This document shows, one piece after another, positions 30,793 to 38,213 of a stretch of DNA of 64,000 nt; position 1 is the stretch's first letter; every line of letters begins with the position of its first letter. The notes beneath the pieces are model-generated. The model was not told the origin of the DNA and did no database searches. It saw only the letters and a list, made by a program, of their open reading frames with translations. Where the stretch lies: contig NZ_JQLU01000005.1 in assembly GCF_000744375.1 (NCBI RefSeq), forward strand, positions 1,116,001-1,180,000. The letters run 5' to 3'. The stretch is from Carnobacterium gallinarum DSM 4847. Its GTDB lineage: Bacteria; Bacillota; Bacilli; Lactobacillales; Carnobacteriaceae. A program made the position numbers and the translations under genes.

Positions 30793-32133
30793 TTAATTAG
30801 ATAATTTGTTTTTTATTTCTTCGATATCTCGTCGTAATTCTTCATCCTTTGTTAAGGCATGATCAATTTTTTCATAAGCATGAATGACGGTCGTATGATC
30901 CTTGCCACCAAATTCAGCACCTATTTTGGGTAAGGAATTAGATGTCAGCTCTCTTGATAAATACATTGCAATCTGACGAGGAACAACAATTGATTTTACT
31001 CGTTTTTTCCCTTTTAGATCACTGAGTGCGATTTGATAGTATTTACTTACAACACTTTGAATTTCTAAAATCGACAAGGTTGTTGGTTTATTAGATGGTA
31101 GAATACTTTTTAACGCATCTGCGGCTAAACTTGTTGTAATATCACGACTTTCAATAGCAGCGTAGGCTTGAACTCGTACCAAAGCTCCTTCTAATTCGCG
31201 AATATTTGAATCAATTTGACCAGCAATATAACTTAACGTATCACCTGGAATCTCCAAGCGTTCAGCGTTAGCTTTTTTACGCAAGATAGCAATTCTAGTT
31301 TCCAAATCAGGTGGTGTAATATCAACTGATAATCCCCATGCAAAGCGTGAAACTAAGCGTTCTTGTAATTTAGGAATTTCATTAGGTAAACGATCACTAG
31401 TTAAGACGATTTGTTTACGTTCATCATATAAGGCGTTAAAAGTATGGAAAAATTCTTCCTGAGTCCCCTCTTTATCAGCAAAAAATTGGATATCATCAAC
31501 TAATAATAAATCAACGCTCCGATATTCATTACGGAATTTTTCTTGGGATTTTGTTTGGATTGAATTAATAAAGTCATTCGCAAATGTTTCACTGCTGACA
31601 TATTTAACTTTTGCATCAGGATTGATTAACAGCATTTGATGACCAATAGCGTGCATTAGATGGGTTTTTCCTAGTCCAACTCCTCCATAGAAGAAAAGTG
31701 GATTGTAGATTGTTCCAGGTTCCTCAGCAACCACTAAAGCTGCAGCATGAGCCATTTGATTCCCTTTACCAATAACGAATGTCTCAAATGTATATTTATC
31801 ATTCAATAAAGCATCTTTTCTAGGTCCATCTTTTTTAGAAATAGCAGCATTATTTTCAAATGTATCTTCATTTACTGATTCTTGTTCATTCTTGATAATA
31901 AATAATGGTGAAATCTCGCGACCTGAATATTCATAGATATTCTCAACAATTCGTGTGGTTAAATTCTTCTCCCAATAGTCTTTATGAAGTGAGGAAGGAA
32001 CTTCTATAATAATGTTTTGTTCGGTTATCCGAATGGGATGAGCACTTTTAACCCAAGTGTTATAACTAACTTCGGCAAGTGATTCTTTAAATCGTTCTTT
32101 TAAATAGTTCCATAGGCTCTGTAAGTCATCCAC
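30793..32133 (-). CDS. dnaA: Chromosomal replication initiator DnaA
   Basis: The start is taken as the GTG at 32131-32133, preceded by AAAGGAGG nine bases upstream; a longer in-frame extension up to 32352 runs through oriC and is rejected. The 446-residue protein starts [20 protein letters not shown] (domain I), has Walker [18 protein letters not shown] (about residue 146), Walker [10 protein letters not shown], the sensor-type LTSDRLP and Arg-finger segment, and the domain IV DNA-binding signature [19 protein letters not shown]. Confidence 0.98.
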   Translation of the reverse strand: MDDLQSLWNYLKERFKESLAEVSYNTWVKSAHPIRITEQNIIIEVPSSLHKDYWEKNLTTRIVENIYEYSGREISPLFIIKNEQESVNEDTFENNAAISKKDGPRKDALLNDKYTFETFVIGKGNQMAHAAALVVAEEPGTIYNPLFFYGGVGLGKTHLMHAIGHQMLLINPDAKVKYVSSETFANDFINSIQTKSQEKFRNEYRSVDLLLVDDIQFFADKEGTQEEFFHTFNALYDERKQIVLTSDRLPNEIPKLQERLVSRFAWGLSVDITPPDLETRIAILRKKANAERLEIPGDTLSYIAGQIDSNIRELEGALVRVQAYAAIESRDITTSLAADALKSILPSNKPTTLSILEIQSVVSKYYQIALSDLKGKKRVKSIVVPRQIAMYLSRELTSNSLPKIGAEFGGKDHTTVIHAYEKIDHALTKDEELRRDIEEIKNKLSN

Positions 32134-32167
32134 AAAAACGAACCTCCTTTTAAAGTCTGTCTTAGCC

Positions 32168-32198
32168 ATTTTAGCATTTTTATAGAAAGTTTTCCACA
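32168..32198 (-). promoter_or_regulatory. dnaA promoter overlapped by a DnaA box
   Basis: On the minus strand, an extended -10 (TGCTAAAAT) lies 17 bases after TGGAAA, which overlaps the near-consensus DnaA box TGTGGAAAA. DnaA could therefore repress its own promoter. Confidence 0.5.
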
Positions 32199-32780
32199 AG
32201 TAGTTACATTCTGTGTAAAAATAATTCAGAGTATCTGTAAAAGTTTTCCACAGGATGAAAAAAATAAGTGGATAACTTTTTATTATTTGAGTTATTATTT
32301 TTAAATGTTGAAAACTTATCGCTTGAAAACGTTGTAACAAAAGGTGTTTCACGAGTTGTTAACAGAAAGGGGGAGTTTAGGGATAAAATCAATTAACAGC
32401 TTGTTAACTTGTGGATAATTAGAATCTAACTTCTGAATAAATAAATCACGTGAAAAAGTTGTTCTGAGGGGTTGTGGATAATAATTGAGATTTGTGGATG
32501 AATTTAGTTAAATTTATTTTGGTTGCTCATTTTATAATCGTATTCAAAAATAGTCCTACAATTTTTAGTTATTTATTTATAAAATAGAAAAGAGTCAATT
32601 TAAGAAATAATATTTATATGAGTGGAAATTTTTATTTTTGGAAGCCCTATTTTAAGAAAAAAATCGCTTTTTAACTAAAATTGCAAACTTTTTATCATAA
32701 ATATCATGAAAATAGGTTTCTTATTGATAACATTTATGCTATTATATTTGAGTGAGTGAATAAGAATAGAAGTGTTGCAC
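32190..32780. other. Chromosomal origin oriC, dnaA-rpmH side
   Basis: Perfect DnaA boxes TGTGGATAA occur at 32410-32418 and 32473-32481. One-mismatch boxes lie at 32190-32198, 32244-32252 (TTTTCCACA), 32267-32275 (AGTGGATAA) and 32493-32501 (TGTGGATGA). The following 32502-32740 stretch is extremely AT-rich and is the likely unwinding element. Coding strand polarity changes across this region, as expected at oriC. Confidence 0.92.
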
Positions 32781-32810
32781 TTGACAACTCTATTTTTGCT
32801 TCGTTATAAT
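32781..32810 (+). promoter_or_regulatory. rpmH promoter
   Basis: -35 TTGACA and -10 TATAAT are both perfect, 18 bases apart, 70 bases upstream of rpmH. Confidence 0.85.
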
Positions 32811-32879
32811 AATCAAGACTGTCTTTGAGAGAAACAGAACTGAATATAAGAGATAGTTTTTACAGGAGGTGTATTACGA

Positions 32880-33014
32880 ATGAAAAGAACTTACCAACCT
32901 AAAAAACGTAAACGTCAAAAAGTACATGGTTTCCGTAAACGTATGAGTACTAAAAATGGACGTCGAGTATTACAAAGTAGACGCCGTAAAGGCAGAAAAG
33001 AATTGTCTGCATAG
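32880..33014 (+). CDS. rpmH: Ribosomal protein bL34
   Basis: The 44-residue, very basic protein reads [20 protein letters not shown] and ends [11 protein letters not shown], the canonical L34. ATG follows AGGAGGTG by eight bases. It is the first plus-strand gene after oriC. A small terminator hairpin separates it partly from rnpA. Confidence 0.98.
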   Translation: MKRTYQPKKRKRQKVHGFRKRMSTKNGRRVLQSRRRKGRKELSA

Positions 33015-33043
33015 GTCACTGAACGTCTCAGTGGTCTTTTTTT
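33015..33043 (+). terminator. Hairpin terminator after rpmH
   Basis: CACTGA and TCAGTG pair over a 5-nt loop, followed by GTCTTTTTTT. The short stem suggests partial termination and higher rpmH than rnpA expression. Confidence 0.6.
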
Positions 33044-33098
33044 CTATACGGGATTGGTGTTAATTTTATTAACCAAAATCCTATATGAGAATTAGACC

Positions 33099-33125
33099 TT
33101 GGGACGTTTTTATATGTGTTATAAT
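33099..33125 (+). promoter_or_regulatory. rnpA promoter
   Basis: A perfect -10 TATAAT extended by TGT is located 30 bases before the rnpA ATG; the -35 (TTGGGA at 15 bp or CCTTGG at 17 bp) is weak. Confidence 0.55.
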
Positions 33126-33155
33126 GAAAGAAAAGATAGAGATGAGAGAATAATT

Positions 33156-33494
33156 ATGAGAAAAGCTTATCGTGTCAAAAGAGAAGCTGAATTCCAAAAA
33201 GTTTTTCATAACGGTAAATCGACGGCAAATCGTCAGTTTATTGTCTATGTCCTGACTAAAGAAAAGCAAGAACATTTTCGTGTTGGAATTTCTGTTGGCA
33301 AAAAAATTGGAAATGCGGTTGTGCGAAATTCTGTTAAACGCAAAATTCGTCAAAGTTTAACAGAATTGAAAAACGAATTAAAATCAGATAAAGATTTTAT
33401 CGTGATTGCTCGTGTTCCAGCAGCTAAAATGACAACTAAAGAAGTCAAAAAAAGTTTGAGCCATGTGCTAAAATTAGCAAAAATGCTCAATTAA
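33156..33494 (+). CDS. rnpA: Ribonuclease P protein component
   Basis: The ATG at 33156 gives 112 residues starting [20 protein letters not shown], matching the usual family start. An upstream in-frame ATG at 33099 would include the promoter and is rejected. The RNase P signature [20 protein letters not shown] (RNR-type motif) is present. It assists the catalytic RNA in tRNA 5' processing. The order rpmH-rnpA-yidC-jag is conserved. Confidence 0.96.
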   Translation: MRKAYRVKREAEFQKVFHNGKSTANRQFIVYVLTKEKQEHFRVGISVGKKIGNAVVRNSVKRKIRQSLTELKNELKSDKDFIVIARVPAAKMTTKEVKKSLSHVLKLAKMLN

Positions 33495-33529
33495 TAGTGA
33501 ATTTAAGTATGAAGTGAGGGGAAAAAATA

Positions 33530-34366
33530 GTGCGTAAACGTAAGCGATTACTTATAGTATTAGCATCTATTGTGCTAATGGTAGTTTTAACGGGATGTGG
33601 AACAGCACCAATCACATCAAATAGTACCGGTTTCTGGGACCAATATATTGTTTGGAATTTCTCAAGAGCCATCACAGGTTTATCAGATATTTTCTTTGGA
33701 AGTTACGGATTAGGGATTATTGTATTTACAATAATTATCCGAATTGTTTTACTACCATTAATGCATCATCAAACAAAAAGTACACGAAAAATGAGCGATA
33801 TGCAGCCACAGATTAAAGCGTTGCAACAAAAATATGCATCTAAAGATACTGAAACGCAAAATAAATTAAAAGAAGAAACACAAAAACTTTACTCTGAAGC
33901 AGGCGTAAATCCAGTAATGGGTTGTTTGCCAATGCTAGTTCAAATGCCAGTATTAATGGCGTTGTATCAAGCAATTAGTCGGACAGATGTATTAAAATCA
34001 GGTCATTTCTTATGGATGGACTTAGGTTCAAGAGATCCTTACTTTATTTTACCGATTTTAGCAGCATTGTTAACCTTTGCTACAACAAAATTGTCAACAA
34101 TGAGCCAAACTGAATCGAATCCAGCCACAGGTGCTATGCTTTATGCAATGCCTGCAATGATTTTATTCATGGGGATTAGCTTACCAAGTGCCTTATCTTT
34201 ATACTGGGTAGTGGGAAATGCCTTCTCTGTAGGACAAACAATGATGTTAAATAATCCATTTAAGATTAGACGTGAACGTGCTGAAAAAGAAAAAGCCGAA
34301 AAAGATTATCAACGTGCTTTAGAAAAAGCTAAAAATCCTAAGAAAAAACGTAATAAAAAACGTTAA
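33530..34366 (+). CDS. yidC: Membrane protein insertase YidC (lipoprotein form)
   Basis: The 278-residue protein starts at GTG after GAGGGG. It has a lipoprotein signal with lipobox VLTGCG (Cys near residue 23), then the YidC core of five helices, including FGSYGLGIIVFTIIIRIVLL, the cytoplasmic Gln/Lys-rich loop (QPQIKALQQKYASKD), EAGVNPVMGCLPMLVQMPVL, and a basic C-terminal tail (KKKRNKKR). It inserts and folds membrane proteins with or without Sec. Jag follows. Confidence 0.97.
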   Translation: MRKRKRLLIVLASIVLMVVLTGCGTAPITSNSTGFWDQYIVWNFSRAITGLSDIFFGSYGLGIIVFTIIIRIVLLPLMHHQTKSTRKMSDMQPQIKALQQKYASKDTETQNKLKEETQKLYSEAGVNPVMGCLPMLVQMPVLMALYQAISRTDVLKSGHFLWMDLGSRDPYFILPILAALLTFATTKLSTMSQTESNPATGAMLYAMPAMILFMGISLPSALSLYWVVGNAFSVGQTMMLNNPFKIRRERAEKEKAEKDYQRALEKAKNPKKKRNKKR

Positions 34367-34418
34367 TTTATAAAACTAATTCATAAACTAGATAGAAATA
34401 GAAATGGAGGGAAAACGG

Positions 34419-35162
34419 ATGGGAAAGTACACGTCTAACGGACCGACAGTTGAAGATGCCATTCAAAATGGATTAAAAAAATTAGGCCTAACTAAAAATG
34501 AAGCTGAAATTAAGATTGTTTTTGAAGGAAAAAAAGGAATTTTAGGTTTTGGTAAAAAAGATGCAGTGGTTGAAATTAGCCAACTTGAAAAAGAAGAACC
34601 TACAGTAGAAGAAACTAAGCAACACGAATTAGAATCAACTATTGAGGAAGCTAAACCAGAAAACAAAGTTGATTTAGTAGACGAAGGTGAAGAGCGTAAT
34701 GATGAAGCAGCTTTTAAATTTATATCAGACTATTTAGCTAATATTTCAAAAGAAATTGGGGCGCCAGCAAAAGTAAATGTTGAAGTCGTGCAGGATAGAG
34801 CAATATTCCACATGGAGACGCAAAAGCCTGGATTAGTTATTGGTAAACATGGTAAAGTTTTAAACGCTCTACAATCGTTAGCACAAGTCTTAATGCATCG
34901 CCAGGCTAAAAGCAAACTAACCGCTATCGTTAATGTTGGAGACTATCGTGAACGACGTGAGGCAGTTTTACAGCAATTAGCAGATCGAACTGCTACTAAA
35001 GTGCTACGTACGAACCAACCTGTTTTCCTAGAGCCAATGCCTGCTTTTGAAAGAAAGCAAATTCATTTCTATCTAAGTAAAAATGACCAAGTGATTACTC
35101 ATTCTGAAGGGAATGAACCTCATCGTTATTTAGTAGTTGAACCACTGAAAAAAAGATTCTAA
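34419..35162 (+). CDS. jag: RNA-binding protein Jag (KhpB)
   Basis: The start ATG at 34419 follows GGAGGG by seven bases and yields 247 residues starting MGKYTSNGPTVEDAIQNGLK, the Jag N-terminal domain; an earlier in-frame ATG at 34404 lies before that site. An acidic linker (about 55-100) is followed by a KH domain (MHRQAKSKLTAIVNVGDYRE region, with GLVIGKHGKVLNALQ near 142) and an R3H domain (RTATKVLRTN... ERKQIHFYLSKN, THSEGNEPHRYLVVEP). It acts with KhpA on small RNAs and cell elongation in related cocci. Confidence 0.94.
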   Translation: MGKYTSNGPTVEDAIQNGLKKLGLTKNEAEIKIVFEGKKGILGFGKKDAVVEISQLEKEEPTVEETKQHELESTIEEAKPENKVDLVDEGEERNDEAAFKFISDYLANISKEIGAPAKVNVEVVQDRAIFHMETQKPGLVIGKHGKVLNALQSLAQVLMHRQAKSKLTAIVNVGDYRERREAVLQQLADRTATKVLRTNQPVFLEPMPAFERKQIHFYLSKNDQVITHSEGNEPHRYLVVEPLKKRF

Positions 35163-35170
35163 TAAAATAG

Positions 35171-35216
35171 CAAAGACTAACTTTTGATGATTTTTATCAA
35201 AAGTTAGTCTTTTTTG
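35171..35216. terminator. Bidirectional terminator after jag
   Basis: AAAGACTAACTTTTGAT pairs perfectly with ATCAAAAGTTAGTCTTT over a 7-nt loop, followed by TTTTG. Confidence 0.88.
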
Positions 35217-35496
35217 TTAATGATATAAATAAACCACGGCCAACCAATACGACGCGTAACTAAATCCCAACACTTGTAAAGCCTGCGCCAATTCAGCCTC
35301 CGTTGACCATGTATGCATGTCCTCTACGACTTGCGAGCTACTGACAAGTCCACCTAGAAATCCAGAATAGCTATCCCCAGTTTCAAGATTCACCCCATCC
35401 CGAAAAGCAGCTTTCATTTTTTTATCCCATTCGTCCAACGAGATAAATTCAAACATCATCGGATCTAAATGGTGTCCTGCTTGTTTTCAGTACTGA
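35217..35496 (-). pseudogene. LXG toxin pre-toxin block, third copy (scrap)
   Basis: Translation matches the pre-toxin part of the complete LXG gene from QYLK to SYRLAV (here AGHHLDPMMFEFISLDEWDK through LGFSYASYWLAV). The upstream in-frame codon corresponding to LK is TGA, and the frame ends at VVYLYH-stop exactly where the variable toxin tip would begin. No toxin domain or immunity gene remains. Only the block edges and sequence support that it is a displaced toxin-tip scrap. Confidence 0.8.
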
Positions 35497-35605
35497 AATG
35501 AATTTTATAAATACAGCTAGCTTTTGGCAACTTGATTAGTAAGTTCTGGCTTAATAAGTCAAGTCTCTAACTTTTTTGATTCTTGACAAGAGTCAGAGTG
35601 CTTTT

Positions 35606-36085
35606 TTATTTTTCATTTAAATAAGAATTTAACAACTTACGTGTAAAAGTACCTTCTTTTGGCTTAAATCCAAAACTATTATATGCCCAAATAATTTCTC
35701 TTTTTGCTTGCCCACTATCATTTTCTGAAATTTTATCGTATAAAAAATTGACATTAAATTTTCCATTGGAAGTTAAGGAAAAATCCAACTGATCCCATAC
35801 TGGTTGGTCATTTTCCTCAAAACACCTATATATTTTTAGCAATAATGAATTTAATTCAACTAGTAATTCATCATATATTTGTTGTGAAACACTATATTTT
35901 TCTGGAATATTATGTGATTTCACAAATATTTTTGAATCCGTTTCTTCAAAGTAAAATACTGATGACCAACTTAATTGTTCCTTTTCTACCTCACCTAAAT
36001 AATATATTCTATCCCAATTAATTGGAATCATAGAAATAATTTTCTGTGCTAATTCACTGTAAAGTTCTCCTAATTTGTTCTCCAT
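35606..36085 (-). CDS. YezG-family immunity protein (DUF600 type)
   Basis: The 159-residue product starts MENKLGELYSELAQKIISMI and contains YYLGEVEKEQ, KIFVKSHNIPEKYSVSQQIY (SHNIPEKY is the family hallmark), VWDQLDFSLTSNGKFNVNFLYD and REIIWAYNSFGFKP, as in the YezG-type immunity proteins that protect against YeeF-like LXG DNases. The start was chosen to fit the family; three extra codons upstream are possible. It lies 18 bases after the displaced nuclease tip and is intact, so it could still protect against a matching toxin from neighbours. Confidence 0.88.
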   Translation of the reverse strand: MENKLGELYSELAQKIISMIPINWDRIYYLGEVEKEQLSWSSVFYFEETDSKIFVKSHNIPEKYSVSQQIYDELLVELNSLLLKIYRCFEENDQPVWDQLDFSLTSNGKFNVNFLYDKISENDSGQAKREIIWAYNSFGFKPKEGTFTRKLLNSYLNEK

Positions 36086-36103
36086 AATTATCATCTTCTT
36101 TCA

Positions 36104-36894
36104 TCAAGGATTTTTAATAAATTTAATAAATTTCTCTCCGTCTATCCAATATTCAACGTTAAAACTATCGGGTCTGAGCGAATCCAAAGTAAATGTTGGC
36201 TTGATATTTACCACAACTTTACTTCCACCTTTTAATGCATCAGCCCAAGTTTTTTCCATATTATACCATTCCCCACCAACTCTATTAATTTTGCTGTTTT
36301 GTGGTAAGAGATTATCAAATTGTCCTGAACCATTAAATTGAGAGCCTATTAAATGACCACCATCATCATATGCCAACCTATCCGAACCTCCAACAGTTCG
36401 TTGAGCATATGCATTTCTTTCACCCTGTCCTAAAACTAAATCTCCAGATGCATTTTCTATTCGTCCAACATTATCAGTTGAATACTTATAGCCATTACTA
36501 TCAACATATTCTACATCAGATTTTAAAAATTGTTTATTTCCGTTTTTGCCAATATGTTCACCGTATTCAATTTTTAACTTTTCAGCCCCACTGACCTTCT
36601 TAGTACTACCAACTTCTTACTCCCACTCCCCACAGCCAACCGATACGACGCATAACTAAACCCCAACACTTGTAAAGCCTGCGCCAATTCAGCCTCCGTT
36701 GCCCACGTATGCATGTCCTCTACGACTTGTGAGCTACTGACAAGTCCACCTAGAAATCCAGAATAGCTATCCCCAGTTTCAAGATTCACCCCATCCCGAA
36801 AACCAGCTTTCACCTTTTTATCCCATTCGTCCAACGAGATAAATTCAAACATATCCGGATCTAAATGATGCCCTGCTTGTTTTAAATATTGAAT
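36104..36894 (-). pseudogene. Displaced LXG toxin tip: pre-toxin block + NS_2-type nuclease, frameshifted
   Basis: The 5' part (36894 to about 36613) repeats the pre-toxin block of the full LXG gene (QYLKQAGHHLDPDMFEFISL to YRLAVGSGSK). At the GSGSK junction one A is missing (AGTAAGAAG against AGTAAAGAAG), which breaks the frame. In the shifted frame the text continues without stops as KVSGAEKLKIEYGEHIGKNG, then NAYAQRTVGGSDRLAYDDGGHLIGS and FNGSGQFDNLLPQNSKINR to KFIKNP-stop, a DNA/RNA non-specific endonuclease (NS_2) with the DDGGHL catalytic motif. The LXG N-terminal domain and start are missing, so it cannot be made as it stands. Confidence 0.85.
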
Positions 36895-36928
36895 TATAAG
36901 AACAACTCTTCTAATCTGTAAAATACTA

Positions 36929-36983
36929 TAAATAAAGTCAATAGACTGCTAGACTCTCCTAACATTGCTATTGACTTTATTTA
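36929..36983. repeat. Perfect 16-bp inverted repeat
   Basis: TAAATAAAGTCAATAG (36929-36944) and CTATTGACTTTATTTA (36968-36983) are exact inverted repeats 23 bases apart, placed just upstream of the displaced nuclease cassette. They may be a hairpin terminator or a cassette edge. The rest of 36895-37200 has no recognised gene. Confidence 0.7.
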
Positions 36984-37200
36984 TTAGACATGTGTCAGTA
37001 CATCAAAAACTCACGAAATAGCTAGCCTTGGGTTGTTCCTCAAGCCTTTTCAGCATAACATACCCTCGTTTTTTAGTATTTGAATTTGTTCTTTCAAAAC
37101 TTCTCTATTTCACCCTTGGAATCTAACAAAATAAACTATCAAAAGCTCTGAAGCTTTTACTATCCGATGCTGATCAGATAGTAAAGTGCCTTTTTAATTT

Positions 37201-37587
37201 TTAAAATGGTTTTTCATTTACAATTTCGCATTTAAGATTTTTACTTGCAATGATTATCGGAGCCGTTCCAAAATCTTCAGCATTAATTTTAAAAATATAA
37301 TTTCCTTGTTCAACTTGATACTTATCTTCGATTTTCTGTTTTTCATCTTCAGCTGCAAGTTCTATAAATGGTTTAGAATCATCTAGATGCCATGACAATA
37401 GACTAGAAATATAAAAAGGTGTACCGAATTCTATATTGATAGCAAATTCATCATAAGAAGTATCTATTCTACCCGCTACAATTATATCACCACCATCCAT
37501 TCTTACAAACTCAAAATCCATCCATAAGCAATTCTTTAAATAATTATTAATTTTCAAGATTTCCGCATTGATTTCTTCTATATTCAT
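37201..37587 (-). CDS. Small acidic protein, candidate orphan immunity protein
   Basis: ATG at 37587 follows GAGGG by six bases, giving 128 residues starting MNIEEINAEILKINNYLKNC. A longer frame up to 37662 lacks a good ribosome binding site. The protein is acidic, soluble and without helices in the membrane, with DGGDIIVAGRIDTSYDEFAI and a Leu/Trp/Asp-rich centre. No family was recognised. It lies 87 bases after the immunity gene of the full LXG toxin, on the same strand, so a second immunity gene without its toxin is the most likely explanation by position. Confidence 0.55.
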   Translation of the reverse strand: MNIEEINAEILKINNYLKNCLWMDFEFVRMDGGDIIVAGRIDTSYDEFAINIEFGTPFYISSLLSWHLDDSKPFIELAAEDEKQKIEDKYQVEQGNYIFKINAEDFGTAPIIIASKNLKCEIVNEKPF

Positions 37588-37674
37588 ATTTTTCCCTCTT
37601 TCTCTATTAACCAACGAGTGTATGGTTAGGTTACTAATCGAAGTATCTTCATCAAATTTCAAACACTTTTTTTA

Positions 37675-38190
37675 TTATACATATTTTTCAATTTCCTTTT
37701 GATTTATGGGAAAAACTTTTCCATAAGGTCCCCTGTACTCATTTCCACTAGTATCTTCTGTCCATCCACATCCTGCACATTCTAAAAGAATCTGATCAGA
37801 ATTATCCTCACAGACTAATTTTATATACCTCAATTCATCATTTGGTGTAACTGGACAATCTTTCCCAGAATATACTGTGATCATATCCCATAGAGTATCT
37901 CGAATTGACATTGCTAATGTATCAATACTTTCATAGTCTCTTACCAAACGCTTCGCTTCCATATCTAAACAAATATCTGGATTAGTGACTATATATTCAT
38001 TTGTATTGATATCTAGAAGTTCATTTAAACCCCATTCATCTTTTACTTCGTCATTAAATTCTGTAGGGTATTTTATTACAAATTGTACTAACGCCTCATA
38101 ATAGCTAAAAAAATCTTTTAACTTTTGAGGGTCACTAAAAATTTGATAGTAATCTTTTAATAAATCTTCACTAATGATATCTTCTCTCAT
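37675..38190 (-). CDS. Candidate immunity protein of the complete LXG toxin
   Basis: ATG at 38190 follows GGAGG by six bases and yields 171 residues starting MREDIISEDLLKDYYQIFSD; an ATG four codons earlier overlaps the binding site. The soluble acidic protein has FFSYYEALVQFVIKYPTEFN and a C-terminal CAGCGWTEDTSGNEYRGPYG, a possible metal-binding Cys pair. It begins 23 bases after the toxin stop, the standard place for the cognate immunity gene. No family name could be given with confidence. Confidence 0.65.
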   Translation of the reverse strand: MREDIISEDLLKDYYQIFSDPQKLKDFFSYYEALVQFVIKYPTEFNDEVKDEWGLNELLDINTNEYIVTNPDICLDMEAKRLVRDYESIDTLAMSIRDTLWDMITVYSGKDCPVTPNDELRYIKLVCEDNSDQILLECAGCGWTEDTSGNEYRGPYGKVFPINQKEIEKYV

Positions 38191-38213
38191 AATTGCCTCC
38201 ATATATAGTAATT

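Noticed and set aside
32134-32352. Upstream extension of dnaA to an ATG at 32352
   Set aside because: The extension runs through DnaA boxes and the dnaA promoter; the GTG at 32133 has an excellent ribosome binding site and gives the family-standard start.
32343-32358. Possible further parS (TGTTTCACG half-site)
   Set aside because: Only half of the palindrome is present; the right half does not match.
32446-32461. TCACGTGAAA near oriC as parS
   Set aside because: At least four mismatches to the 16-bp consensus.
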